Made by a program: the position numbers and the translations under genes. A stretch of 5,594 nucleotides of DNA from Acidobacteriota bacterium (GTDB taxonomy: Bacteria > Acidobacteriota > Terriglobia > UBA7540), in contig QHZM01000266.1 in assembly GCA_003224665.1 (NCBI GenBank), positions 1 through 5,594 on the forward strand, given 5' to 3'. The notes beneath the pieces were generated by a model. It was not told the origin of the DNA and made no database searches. It saw only the letters and a list, made by a program, of their open reading frames with translations. Positions 1 to 5,296 of this stretch are shown here, one piece after another. Position 1 is the stretch's first letter. The number at the start of each line of letters is the position of its first letter.

Positions 1-34
1 AGTGCCAGGACCACTCATTCGTCTCAATGAAGGT

Positions 35-48
35 CCGCGTTCTCGCGG
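35..48 (-). terminator. Possible weak terminator hairpin after thiL
   Basis: On the minus strand, 15 bases after the thiL stop, CCGCG-AGAA-CGCGG can form a 5-bp all-GC stem with a four-base loop. The following bases (ACCTTCATTG) contain only scattered T residues, so the U-tract of an intrinsic terminator is missing. It may pause polymerase, shape the mRNA end, or be chance. The remaining bases at the left edge hold no gene I can support. Confidence 0.25.
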
Positions 49-63
49 CAGGAGCAGGCTTTC

Positions 64-1092
64 TCACCCGTTACGAAAGTGGTCATACCCGCCAGGCTTG
101 AGCGTCCGCTCCACTCCATTTCTTCCGATAAGGACCATTTTCCCTGAACTAGTGATTTTCCCGATGTGGTGCAGCGGGATTCCCCGATACTGCCGGGGAA
201 TTCGAGAAGCCTTTGCTTCCGGCACCGTGAAGAGGAGCTCGTAGTCTTCGCCCCCGTGAAGGGCGAGATCAAACAAATCGTCCGGCTTTTCAAAAGATGT
301 CCGTCCCGCCGCGCGTGACCTCCGGTCCGAACCGGTCGGCACAGGTCCCGGGCCAGGAACGCGATCGGCCCGTAAACGCGCTCCGACACCGCTGGCTTCG
401 CAAAGATGGCTGAGGTCGGTCGAAAGTCCATCGCTGACGTCAATGAGCGCCGACGCCAGGCGGTTCTTCGAGAGGAAGAGGCCGAGCGCGCAGCGCGGCT
501 CGGGATAGAGATGGGCTCGCAGGGCGCGGCTTGCGGGACCGCGCGACGGACTCACTCCACGAGTTTTGAGCAGTCGGAGACCCAGGGCGGAGAGTCCCAG
601 CCGCCCGCTCACAAAGATCCAGTCACCCGGCCGTGCCCCTGAGCGGAGCACCGCGCCGCCACGGGGAATTTCGCCCACAACGACCACATCAACAACGCTC
701 CCGCCGTGCACGAGGGCAGTGTCCCCGCCAACTACTTTCACGTTGAACCGGCGAGCGAGTGAGGTCAGTCCGGCAAAAAATGCGCTGACCCACGCGCGGG
801 TTGTGCTGCGAGAGACGACGAGTGACACCAACGCAAATCGGGGCACGCCGCCCATGGCGGCAATGTCGCTCAGGGAGCGCGCGAGCGCACGGTGACCGAC
901 CGTCCGAGGCGGGTGAAAGGATGGAAAAAAATGAACTCCCGCGATGGAGAGGTCTGTGGTTAATAAAAGCTGGTGTCCGCGCAAGACTTCAGCCACCGCG
1001 GCGTCGTCCCCGATCCCGACGCTCAACGCCCGGAGGCGCCTCTTATCGAGACGTTGAAGCCATTGAACAAATTCCGTTTCCGACCGAAACAT
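64..1092 (-). CDS. thiL: Thiamine-monophosphate kinase ThiL
   Basis: ThiL is the cytosolic ATP-dependent enzyme that phosphorylates thiamine monophosphate to thiamine pyrophosphate, the last step of vitamin B1 cofactor synthesis. The 342-residue product has the family motifs in order: GIGDDAAV (26-33), TTDLSIAGVHF (45-55), SDIAAMG (75-81), GGDT (122-125), SGRLG (162-166), IDVSDGLSTDL (217-227) and GEDYELLFT (281-289), with a GYDHF tail (335-339). The acidic GDD, GGDT and DVSDG residues are those that bind Mg and ATP in the PurM/ThiL fold, so it looks complete and active. Its length is close to the usual 320-340. A Pro/Arg-rich stretch at about 242-268, just before GEDYELLFT, looks like a low-complexity linker. 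The ATG at 1090-1092 puts the first motif at the normal distance from the N-terminus, but the Shine-Dalgarno is weak. The gene is transcribed away from the M23 gene; no convincing thiL promoter was seen in the shared spacer. Confidence 0.95.
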   Translation of the reverse strand: MFRSETEFVQWLQRLDKRRLRALSVGIGDDAAVAEVLRGHQLLLTTDLSIAGVHFFPSFHPPRTVGHRALARSLSDIAAMGGVPRFALVSLVVSRSTTRAWVSAFFAGLTSLARRFNVKVVGGDTALVHGGSVVDVVVVGEIPRGGAVLRSGARPGDWIFVSGRLGLSALGLRLLKTRGVSPSRGPASRALRAHLYPEPRCALGLFLSKNRLASALIDVSDGLSTDLSHLCEASGVGARLRADRVPGPGPVPTGSDRRSRAAGRTSFEKPDDLFDLALHGGEDYELLFTVPEAKASRIPRQYRGIPLHHIGKITSSGKMVLIGRNGVERTLKPGGYDHFRNG

Positions 1093-1216
1093 GTCTCGAC
1101 CGAGGTCCCCGCGGTGCCGGCCACGTGTTGATTTCCGTCCCCGAATCCTGAACCCATTTGGTCCTTATTGCAAACATATACTAGGTTCGGGGCGGTTGGG
1201 GGCGAGGGGACGGCGC

Positions 1217-1238
1217 GCTCTCGGTGGGCTCTCGGTGG
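1217..1238. repeat. 11-bp perfect tandem repeat abutting a promoter
   Basis: GCTCTCGGTGG occurs twice head to tail (1217-1227 and 1228-1238), and the next two bases (GC) begin a third unit. The unit length is about one DNA helical turn, so a protein bound to each copy would sit on the same helix face. The array ends 3 bp before the -35 box of the M23 gene promoter, where activators often bind. The operator role is inference; the repeat itself is read directly. Confidence 0.8.
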
Positions 1239-1241
1239 GCC

Positions 1242-1270
1242 TTGACAGTTTGGGTTTTCTTGGGTAAGAT
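1242..1270 (+). promoter_or_regulatory. Sigma70-type promoter of the M23 peptidase gene
   Basis: TTGACA (1242-1247) is a perfect -35 hexamer, followed by a 17-bp spacer and TAAGAT (1265-1270), which matches the -10 consensus at five of six positions. Transcription would start near 1277, giving a leader of about 100 nt before the ATG at 1379. It is the best promoter in the window, and it implies steady housekeeping-sigma expression of the peptidase. The tandem repeat just upstream could modulate it. Confidence 0.8.
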
Positions 1271-1378
1271 GGCAGTTTCGCAACCGGAAATCTACGCCAT
1301 TCGCCCAGCTCCCTGTCCCTCAATGTCTATTAACGACGAGAAGGACCTGGGGAGTAACATTGTCCGCGGAGCAAAAAG

Positions 1379-2263
1379 ATGGAACGGACACACTACACGT
1401 TTCTGATCTTTTCGGGTGCTCACGGTAAATTTCGCAGGGTCCAGGTGCCTTTTTACGTGATCCACTTGACGCTGGCTTTCAGTATAGTCGGGATTCTGAC
1501 AGTGGCGGCGCTGGCTAACAGCTACACCAGAATGCTGCTTAAAGTTTCCGACTACAACAGCCTTCGGACCGAACGCGAAGCGTTGAAGAACCAATACCGG
1601 TCGCTCGAGGACGTGGTGAGCGAGACCAACGCGAAGCTCGATTCTCTCAGGTCGCTGGCGGCGGAGGTTGCTCTCACCTATGGTTTTGGCGCGGCGAGGC
1701 AGGCCCGTTTTCCTCAAGGATTGCTGGCCCTGGCGACGGAGGGTCCTTCGAGCGCTGAGTCCGGCTACCGCACTTCCCTTTACGCATTCAATCTGATGAA
1801 GAGCGCGGCGCTGAATTCCCTGGGGGATGCGGTCGCGCTTGATTTGTTCTCTAATGTCCACATCGACCGGACGACGGTCCCGTCAATTTGGCCCGTCCGG
1901 GGGCAGGTCACGGCCGGATTTGGCCAGAGGATGGACCCGTTCAGCGGCGAAGGAGCGTTCCATGCGGGGATGGACATTTCGGCTCCGTACGGCACGCGCG
2001 TCGAGGCCGCGGCGGAAGGCCTGGTTTTTTACGGCGGGCCTGACCAGGGATACGGCAACGAGGTCTTGATCGACCACGGCTACGGAATCAAGACGAAATA
2101 CGGTCACTTGACTGACATTTATGTGGTGGTTGGCCAGGAGGTCAAGAGGGGGCAGGTCATCGGAACCGTCGGCATGAGCGGCAAGGCCACCGGGCCTCAT
2201 TTACACTACGAAGTCATCGTCCACGAGACACCAGTAAATCCCGCGCGGTATCTGCACGGCTAG
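1379..2263 (+). CDS. Membrane-anchored M23 family metallopeptidase (LytM/murein endopeptidase type)
   Basis: Probable zinc endopeptidase acting on peptidoglycan cross-bridges or stem peptides outside the cytoplasmic membrane. The 294-residue product has a short basic cytoplasmic N-terminus (1-24), one hydrophobic anchor (about 25-47), a coiled-coil-like charged segment (about 53-97), a linker, and a C-terminal M23 domain (about 170-290). All active-site residues are visible: zinc ligands H195 and D199 in HAGMD and H276 in HLH, with catalytic H243 (YGHL) and H274. It therefore looks catalytically competent, unlike the degenerate LytM activators such as EnvC or NlpD. The architecture resembles MepM-like or cell-shape endopeptidases. 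The ATG is supported by GGAG at 1368-1371, seven bases upstream. It has its own promoter and terminator and no adjacent cell-wall gene, so the exact physiological role (growth, division, shape) cannot be told from context. Confidence 0.92.
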   Translation: MERTHYTFLIFSGAHGKFRRVQVPFYVIHLTLAFSIVGILTVAALANSYTRMLLKVSDYNSLRTEREALKNQYRSLEDVVSETNAKLDSLRSLAAEVALTYGFGAARQARFPQGLLALATEGPSSAESGYRTSLYAFNLMKSAALNSLGDAVALDLFSNVHIDRTTVPSIWPVRGQVTAGFGQRMDPFSGEGAFHAGMDISAPYGTRVEAAAEGLVFYGGPDQGYGNEVLIDHGYGIKTKYGHLTDIYVVVGQEVKRGQVIGTVGMSGKATGPHLHYEVIVHETPVNPARYLHG

Positions 2264-2313
2264 CATTTGACCCTGATTTTAGACAGAGTTGCAACATCGC
2301 GCTTTGCTGCATG

Positions 2314-2334
2314 CGAGACGGCGCGTCTCGTTTT
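2314..2334 (+). terminator. Rho-independent terminator of the M23 gene
   Basis: CGAGACG (2314-2320), a GCG loop and CGTCTCG (2324-2330) form a perfect 7-bp stem followed at once by TTTT. It lies 50 bases past the peptidase stop codon. The T-tract is short, so some read-through is possible. It separates the peptidase unit from the tRNA/tuf cluster downstream. Confidence 0.7.
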
Positions 2335-2447
2335 GGACGGAGTGAATACAAAGGCACAGGTTAGCGTTGTTTGAGGGGCAAGGGCGGCCGGAGGCAACGG
2401 GGATTACCGAGGCCCGGGGCTTCCGAGAAGCGCGGAACGCCTGCTTT

Positions 2448-2478
2448 GGGGGTCGGGGGCCTGAGAAAAGGGATGGGG
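2448..2478 (+). other. G-run cluster with G-quadruplex potential
   Basis: Four G-runs of 5, 5, 3 and 4 bases (2448-2452, 2455-2459, 2470-2472, 2475-2478) are separated by loops of 2, 10 and 2 bases. This fits a relaxed intramolecular G-quadruplex pattern on the non-template strand. The cluster lies in gene-free DNA 11 bp upstream of the tRNA promoter -35 box. The last run could alternatively pair with the CCCCC at 2485-2489. The surrounding spacer, 2335-2489, shows no coding region I can support. Confidence 0.35.
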
Positions 2479-2489
2479 TTATTTCCCCC

Positions 2490-2518
2490 TTGCAATTTTG
2501 CTGCCGATTGCCTAAAAT
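2490..2518 (+). promoter_or_regulatory. Promoter of the tRNA-tuf cluster
   Basis: TTGCAA (2490-2495), a 17-bp spacer and TAAAAT (2513-2518) form a good sigma70-type promoter ending 15 bp before the first tRNA gene. Transcription should start near 2525, leaving a 5' leader of about 10 nt for RNase P to remove. The bases after the -10 box are TGTGGGG. Such a G-rich discriminator is typical of stable-RNA promoters under stringent (ppGpp) control, though that regulation is inferred. A strong promoter fits the translation genes downstream. Confidence 0.75.
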
Positions 2519-2533
2519 TGTGGGGTTGTGGTG

Positions 2534-2609
2534 GCTGGCGTAGCTCAGCTGGTAGAGCATCTGATTTGTAATCAGAGGGTCGGGGGTTCGAATCCCTTCG
2601 CCAGCTCCA
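2534..2609 (+). tRNA. tRNA-Thr (anticodon UGU)
   Basis: A 76-nt cloverleaf with acceptor stem GCTGGCG/CGCCAGC, D-arm TAGCTCAGCTGGTAGAGC, anticodon stem TCTGA/TCAGA around TGT (2567-2569) and a T-arm with TTCGAAT loop. Discriminator T and a genomically encoded CCA (2607-2609) follow. The T-stem has two G-U pairs. The anticodon reads ACA and, by wobble, ACG. ACG is the only Thr codon used in nearly all of the tuf gene downstream. It is the first gene of the cluster. Confidence 0.97.
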
Positions 2610-2688
2610 GGGTGACGGAGCGCGTGCGCTGGGTCGGAACACACGCCGCGGGGGTGGAAGGGCGAGCAGGTTTGTCAGTCCCATTCGC

Positions 2689-2736
2689 ACGAACTCGCCG
2701 CGGCGTTCGCGGGCTGCGCCGCATGGGCGAGTGCGT
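2689..2736 (+). other. Strong hairpin in the tRNA-Thr/tRNA-Tyr spacer
   Basis: Three stacked pairing blocks make one extended stem: ACG/CGT (2689-2691 with 2734-2736), ACTCGCC/GGCGAGT (2693-2699 with 2726-2732) and GCGGCG/CGCCGC (2700-2705 with 2717-2722). An A-G mismatch separates the first two blocks and a 3-nt bulge interrupts the last two; the loop is 11 nt. No T-run follows, so it is not an intrinsic terminator. The spacer of 225 nt (2610-2834) holds no tRNA or gene I can support. The hairpin could be a processing site, a stable by-product RNA, or incidental to high GC. Confidence 0.5.
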
Positions 2737-2834
2737 TAAGCCAGTCGCAATCAGGGACCTTCTGAACCAAGCGAAAAAGAGGCGCGAGAGAAAGCGGCGC
2801 CCCACCTTGCCTTCTCCCCGGGCAACTCGGAATC

Positions 2835-2923
2835 GGACAGGTGGCCGAGTGGCTAAAGGCAGCAGACTGTAAATCTGCCGCTCCTTGCGAGCTACGGGGG
2901 TTCGAATCCTCCCCTGTCCACCA
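2835..2923 (+). tRNA. tRNA-Tyr (anticodon GUA)
   Basis: An 89-nt class II tRNA with acceptor stem GGACAGG/CCTGTCC, D-arm GTGGCCGAGTGGCTAAAGGC, anticodon stem GCAGA/TCTGC around GTA (2869-2871) and the long variable arm expected of bacterial tRNA-Tyr (about 2879-2899). T-loop TTCGAAT, discriminator A and encoded CCA (2921-2923) are present. It reads TAC and TAT. Its place second in the Thr-Tyr-Gly-Thr-tuf order matches the E. coli thrU-tyrU-glyT-thrT-tufB arrangement. Confidence 0.97.
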
Positions 2924-3010
2924 GGTCCGAAGAACATTGATTGGGGGGTTTGGGGCGAGCTGACTGTTCAAGGCCTGAGCCGATCGACCCTCGCTTATCG
3001 GTTTTGGTTG

Positions 3011-3085
3011 GCGGGAGTAACTCAGTGGTAGAGTCACAGCCTTCCAAGCTGTTGGTCGCGGGTTCGATCCCCGTCTCCCGCTCCA
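3011..3085 (+). tRNA. tRNA-Gly (anticodon UCC)
   Basis: A 75-nt cloverleaf with acceptor stem GCGGGAG/CTCCCGC, anticodon stem ACAGC/GCTGT around TCC (3043-3045), T-loop TTCGATC, discriminator T and encoded CCA (3083-3085). It decodes GGA and GGG. This is notable because GGG is by far the commonest glycine codon in the tuf gene of the same unit. A run of six T (3090-3095) starts five bases after the CCA. Confidence 0.97.
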
Positions 3086-3148
3086 AAAATTTTTTACTTT
3101 GATATTTCGGTCTAAAAATTCAAAGCAGCTTGCGCTGCGCGCGGGTTT

Positions 3149-3168
3149 CAGTCGCGGATTTGCGGCTG
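3149..3168 (+). other. Hairpin immediately upstream of tRNA-Thr (GGU)
   Basis: CAGTCGC (3149-3155) pairs with GCGGCTG (3162-3168) across a 6-nt loop, giving seven pairs including one G-U. It ends one base before the mature 5' end of the next tRNA. A smaller hairpin, GCAGC-TTGC-GCTGC (3125-3138), precedes it in the same 84-nt spacer. A helix this close to the RNase P site could influence precursor processing; that role is inference. Confidence 0.4.
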
Positions 3169-3169
3169 G

Positions 3170-3242
3170 GCCGATGTAGCTCAGTTGGTAGAGCACGTCC
3201 TTGGTAAGGACGGGGTCAGCGGTTCAATTCCGCTCATCGGCT
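3170..3242 (+). tRNA. tRNA-Thr (anticodon GGU), CCA not encoded
   Basis: A 73-nt cloverleaf with acceptor stem GCCGATG/CATCGGC, D-arm TAGCTCAGTTGGTAGAGC, anticodon stem CGTCC/GGACG around GGT (3203-3205), T-loop TTCAATT and discriminator T (3242). The next three bases are CCG, not CCA, whereas the other four tRNA genes here all encode CCA. Maturation would need trimming and the CCA-adding enzyme. It reads ACC and ACT. A run of six T (3248-3253) follows directly, and a near copy of the tRNA 3' tail lies 26 bp downstream. Confidence 0.96.
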
Positions 3243-3270
3243 CCGGATTTTTTCAGTGCTCATCGGTTCC
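3232..3270 (+). repeat. Imperfect repeat of the tRNA-Thr 3' tail
   Basis: GCTCATCGGCTCC at 3232-3244 (T-stem end, acceptor strand and first tail bases of tRNA-Thr) recurs as GCTCATCGGTTCC at 3258-3270, 12 of 13 bases identical and 26 bp apart, with the T6 run between them. The second copy is followed by CCA (3271-3273). Short duplications of a tRNA 3' end are typical of tRNA decay or old integration scars, but no integrase or element is present here. Confidence 0.5.
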
Positions 3271-3327
3271 CCAGCATGAGTCCATCGGGATAACGGTGGG
3301 TCCGGGTGTGCAGCGGCGATCAGTCGT

Positions 3328-3343
3328 GGACAATGGATTGTCC
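3328..3343. promoter_or_regulatory. 16-bp dyad in the tuf leader, possible operator
   Basis: GGACAATGGATTGTCC is a perfect 7-bp inverted repeat around a GG centre. It ends 55 bp before the tuf start codon within the 156-nt spacer after tRNA-Thr (3243-3398). The 2-base centre favours a DNA site for a dimeric protein over an RNA hairpin, although a 6-bp stem with a TGGA loop is possible. I found no convincing promoter in this spacer (GATAAC at 3289-3294 lacks a -35 partner), so tuf is probably read from the upstream promoter. Confidence 0.4.
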
Positions 3344-3398
3344 CAACCCGGCAAGGCCAACGTCGGGCATTGTAGTTCAAGAGTGAGGCGAAGCAGCC

Positions 3399-4589
<1,191 letters not shown>

Positions 4590-4671
4590 TCCTCGAACGC
4601 GGATGACTCCTGGATACGGGACCTGACGCACATCCTCTTCAAGTAACGGTCAAGCCAACCGGGGTCGAGCG

Positions 4672-4821
4672 ATGAGAGAAATCATAACTTTGCAATGCAG
4701 CGATTGCAAAAATCGCAATTACTCGACGATGAAAAACAAAAAGAAGCAGCAGGACCGGCTGGAGCTGAAAAAGTTCTGTCCGGCCTGCAGGCACCACACG
4801 GTGCATAAGGAAGTGAAGTGA
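4672..4821 (+). CDS. rpmG: 50S ribosomal protein L33
   Basis: A 49-residue small basic protein of the large ribosomal subunit, located near the E site. The start MREIITLQC and the end KFCPACRHHTVHKEVK are typical of L33. Two CxxC pairs (C9/C12 and C36/C39) make it the zinc-binding C+ form; genomes with this form sometimes also carry a zinc-free paralogue for zinc starvation, which cannot be judged here. The central segment, MKNKKKQQDRLELKK, is lysine-rich as expected for rRNA contact. The start ATG lies 82 bases after the tuf stop. The nearest SD-like sequence is GGGG at 4661-4664, so initiation may be weak or helped by translation of tuf. Its TGA stop (4819-4821) is the first three bases of a heptamer repeat array. 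The order tuf-rpmG-trnW-secE-nusG is widespread in bacteria. Confidence 0.96.
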   Translation: MREIITLQCSDCKNRNYSTMKNKKKQQDRLELKKFCPACRHHTVHKEVK

Positions 4822-4884
4822 CGAGTGGCAAGTGACAAGTCCAAGCAGCGCACACGCTTGTCACTCGTCATTGATGACTCGTCA
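4819..4884. repeat. Heptamer repeats arranged as an inverted array
   Basis: The left arm is three tandem heptamers: TGACGAG, TGGCAAG, TGACAAG (4819-4839). The right arm is their reverse-complement style: CTTGTCA, CTCGTCA, TTGATGA, CTCGTCA (4857-4884). The arms can nest: GTGACGAGT (4818-4826) with ACTCGTCAC (4877-4885), nine pairs, and AGTGACAAG (4831-4839) with CTTGTCACT (4857-4865), nine pairs, around a 17-nt loop. The array fills nearly all of the spacer between rpmG and tRNA-Trp and starts inside the rpmG stop codon. No T-run follows, so it is not a standard terminator. It may be a dispersed intergenic repeat family or an mRNA-end/tRNA-processing structure. Confidence 0.75.
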
Positions 4885-4894
4885 CTGCTCTTAA

Positions 4895-4970
4895 AGGGGC
4901 GTAAGTTTAATGGCTAGACTGCCGGTCTCCAAAACCGGTCGTGGGGGTTCGAATCCCTCCGCCCCTGCCA
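4895..4970 (+). tRNA. tRNA-Trp (anticodon CCA)
   Basis: A 76-nt cloverleaf with acceptor stem AGGGGCG/CGCCCCT, anticodon stem CCGGT/ACCGG around CCA (4929-4931), T-loop TTCGAAT, discriminator G and encoded CCA tail (4968-4970). The D-stem AGTT/GACT includes one G-U pair. Acceptor stem, G73 and anticodon are very close to E. coli tRNA-Trp, as expected from the identity elements of tryptophanyl-tRNA synthetase. It decodes TGG. It lies between rpmG and secE, a common position, and must be cut from a transcript that also carries flanking mRNAs if the unit is continuous. Confidence 0.97.
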
Positions 4971-5025
4971 ACGAACAAGCGGTGCGACACGTGACCAGCG
5001 GCCGCGCGACGCGAGGAGATGAAGA

Positions 5026-5259
5026 ATGGCCGAAGAGCTGAGCATCCAGAAGAATCCGCTGGTCCGGCTGCGCGAGTACTATTCGGACGTTCGGGTCGAG
5101 ATGCGGCGGGTGACTTGGCCGAGTAAACAGGAAATTTACGGCACAACGGTCATGGTGATCCTGACGACCTTTCTCTTCGGCCTCTATTTTTGGATCTGCG
5201 ACCAATCGTTTTCACACCTGGTGGCGAAAGTCCTGGGATTTTTCTTGCACAAGAGATAA
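5026..5259 (+). CDS. secE: Preprotein translocase subunit SecE
   Basis: SecE is the essential small clamp subunit of the SecYEG channel that moves unfolded proteins across or into the cytoplasmic membrane. The 77-residue product is the short single-span form found in most bacteria outside Gammaproteobacteria. It has an amphipathic cytoplasmic helix with the family motif EMRRVTWPSKQE (25-36) and one transmembrane helix (about 39-58), then a short tail ending HKR. The ATG is preceded by a strong GAGGAG (5013-5018) with a seven-base gap. It follows tRNA-Trp by 55 bases and precedes nusG by 37, the standard order in bacteria; nothing is missing. Confidence 0.97.
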   Translation: MAEELSIQKNPLVRLREYYSDVRVEMRRVTWPSKQEIYGTTVMVILTTFLFGLYFWICDQSFSHLVAKVLGFFLHKR

Positions 5260-5263
5260 TCAA

Positions 5264-5279
5264 CGGAGCTTCGGCTCCG
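5264..5279 (+). other. UUCG-tetraloop hairpin between secE and nusG
   Basis: CGGAGC-TTCG-GCTCCG is a perfect 6-bp stem closed by a C(UUCG)G tetraloop, one of the most stable small RNA hairpins known. It occupies most of the 37-nt gap, four bases after the secE stop and ending eight bases before the nusG ribosome binding site. GAAGTGAG follows instead of a T-run, so it is not an intrinsic terminator. It could protect the secE mRNA 3' end or separate translation of the two genes. Confidence 0.75.
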
Positions 5280-5287
5280 GAAGTGAG

Positions 5288-5292
5288 AAGGA
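5288..5292 (+). promoter_or_regulatory. Ribosome binding site deciding the nusG TTG start
   Basis: AAGGA lies four bases before TTG at 5297. The only other in-frame candidate nearby, GTG at 5321, has GAGG just two bases upstream (5315-5318), too close to work well. TTG is therefore preferred, with somewhat short spacing. Confidence 0.6.
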
Positions 5293-5296
5293 ATTC

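Noticed and set aside
1..18. Minus-strand ATG at 16-18 as the start of a gene following thiL
   Set aside because: Only six codons are visible, with no clear ribosome binding site or diagnostic residues. A gene there is possible but unsupported.
1157..1182. TATACT (1177-1182) as a -10 box on the plus strand, and its reverse as a thiL promoter
   Set aside because: No -35 hexamer lies at acceptable spacing on either strand.
1321..1362. CAATGT/ACATTG inverted repeat in the M23 leader as a riboswitch or regulatory stem
   Set aside because: Only six pairs around a 30-nt loop, with no recognisable riboswitch core; expected by chance at this length.
2361..3196. Several overlapping open frames of 60-170 codons on both strands across the tRNA array
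   Set aside because: They read through tRNA genes (producing peptides such as AGEGIRTPDP and GRRGSNPRPTAWK that are typical translated-tRNA artefacts) and have no ribosome sites.
3267..3294. TTCCCC/GATAAC as a tuf-specific promoter
   Set aside because: The -35 matches only three of six positions; read-through from 2490-2518 explains expression.
4858..4886. TTGTCA in the heptamer array as a -35 box for tRNA-Trp/secE
   Set aside because: No -10-like hexamer occurs 16-18 bp downstream, and TTGTCA is explained by the repeat itself.
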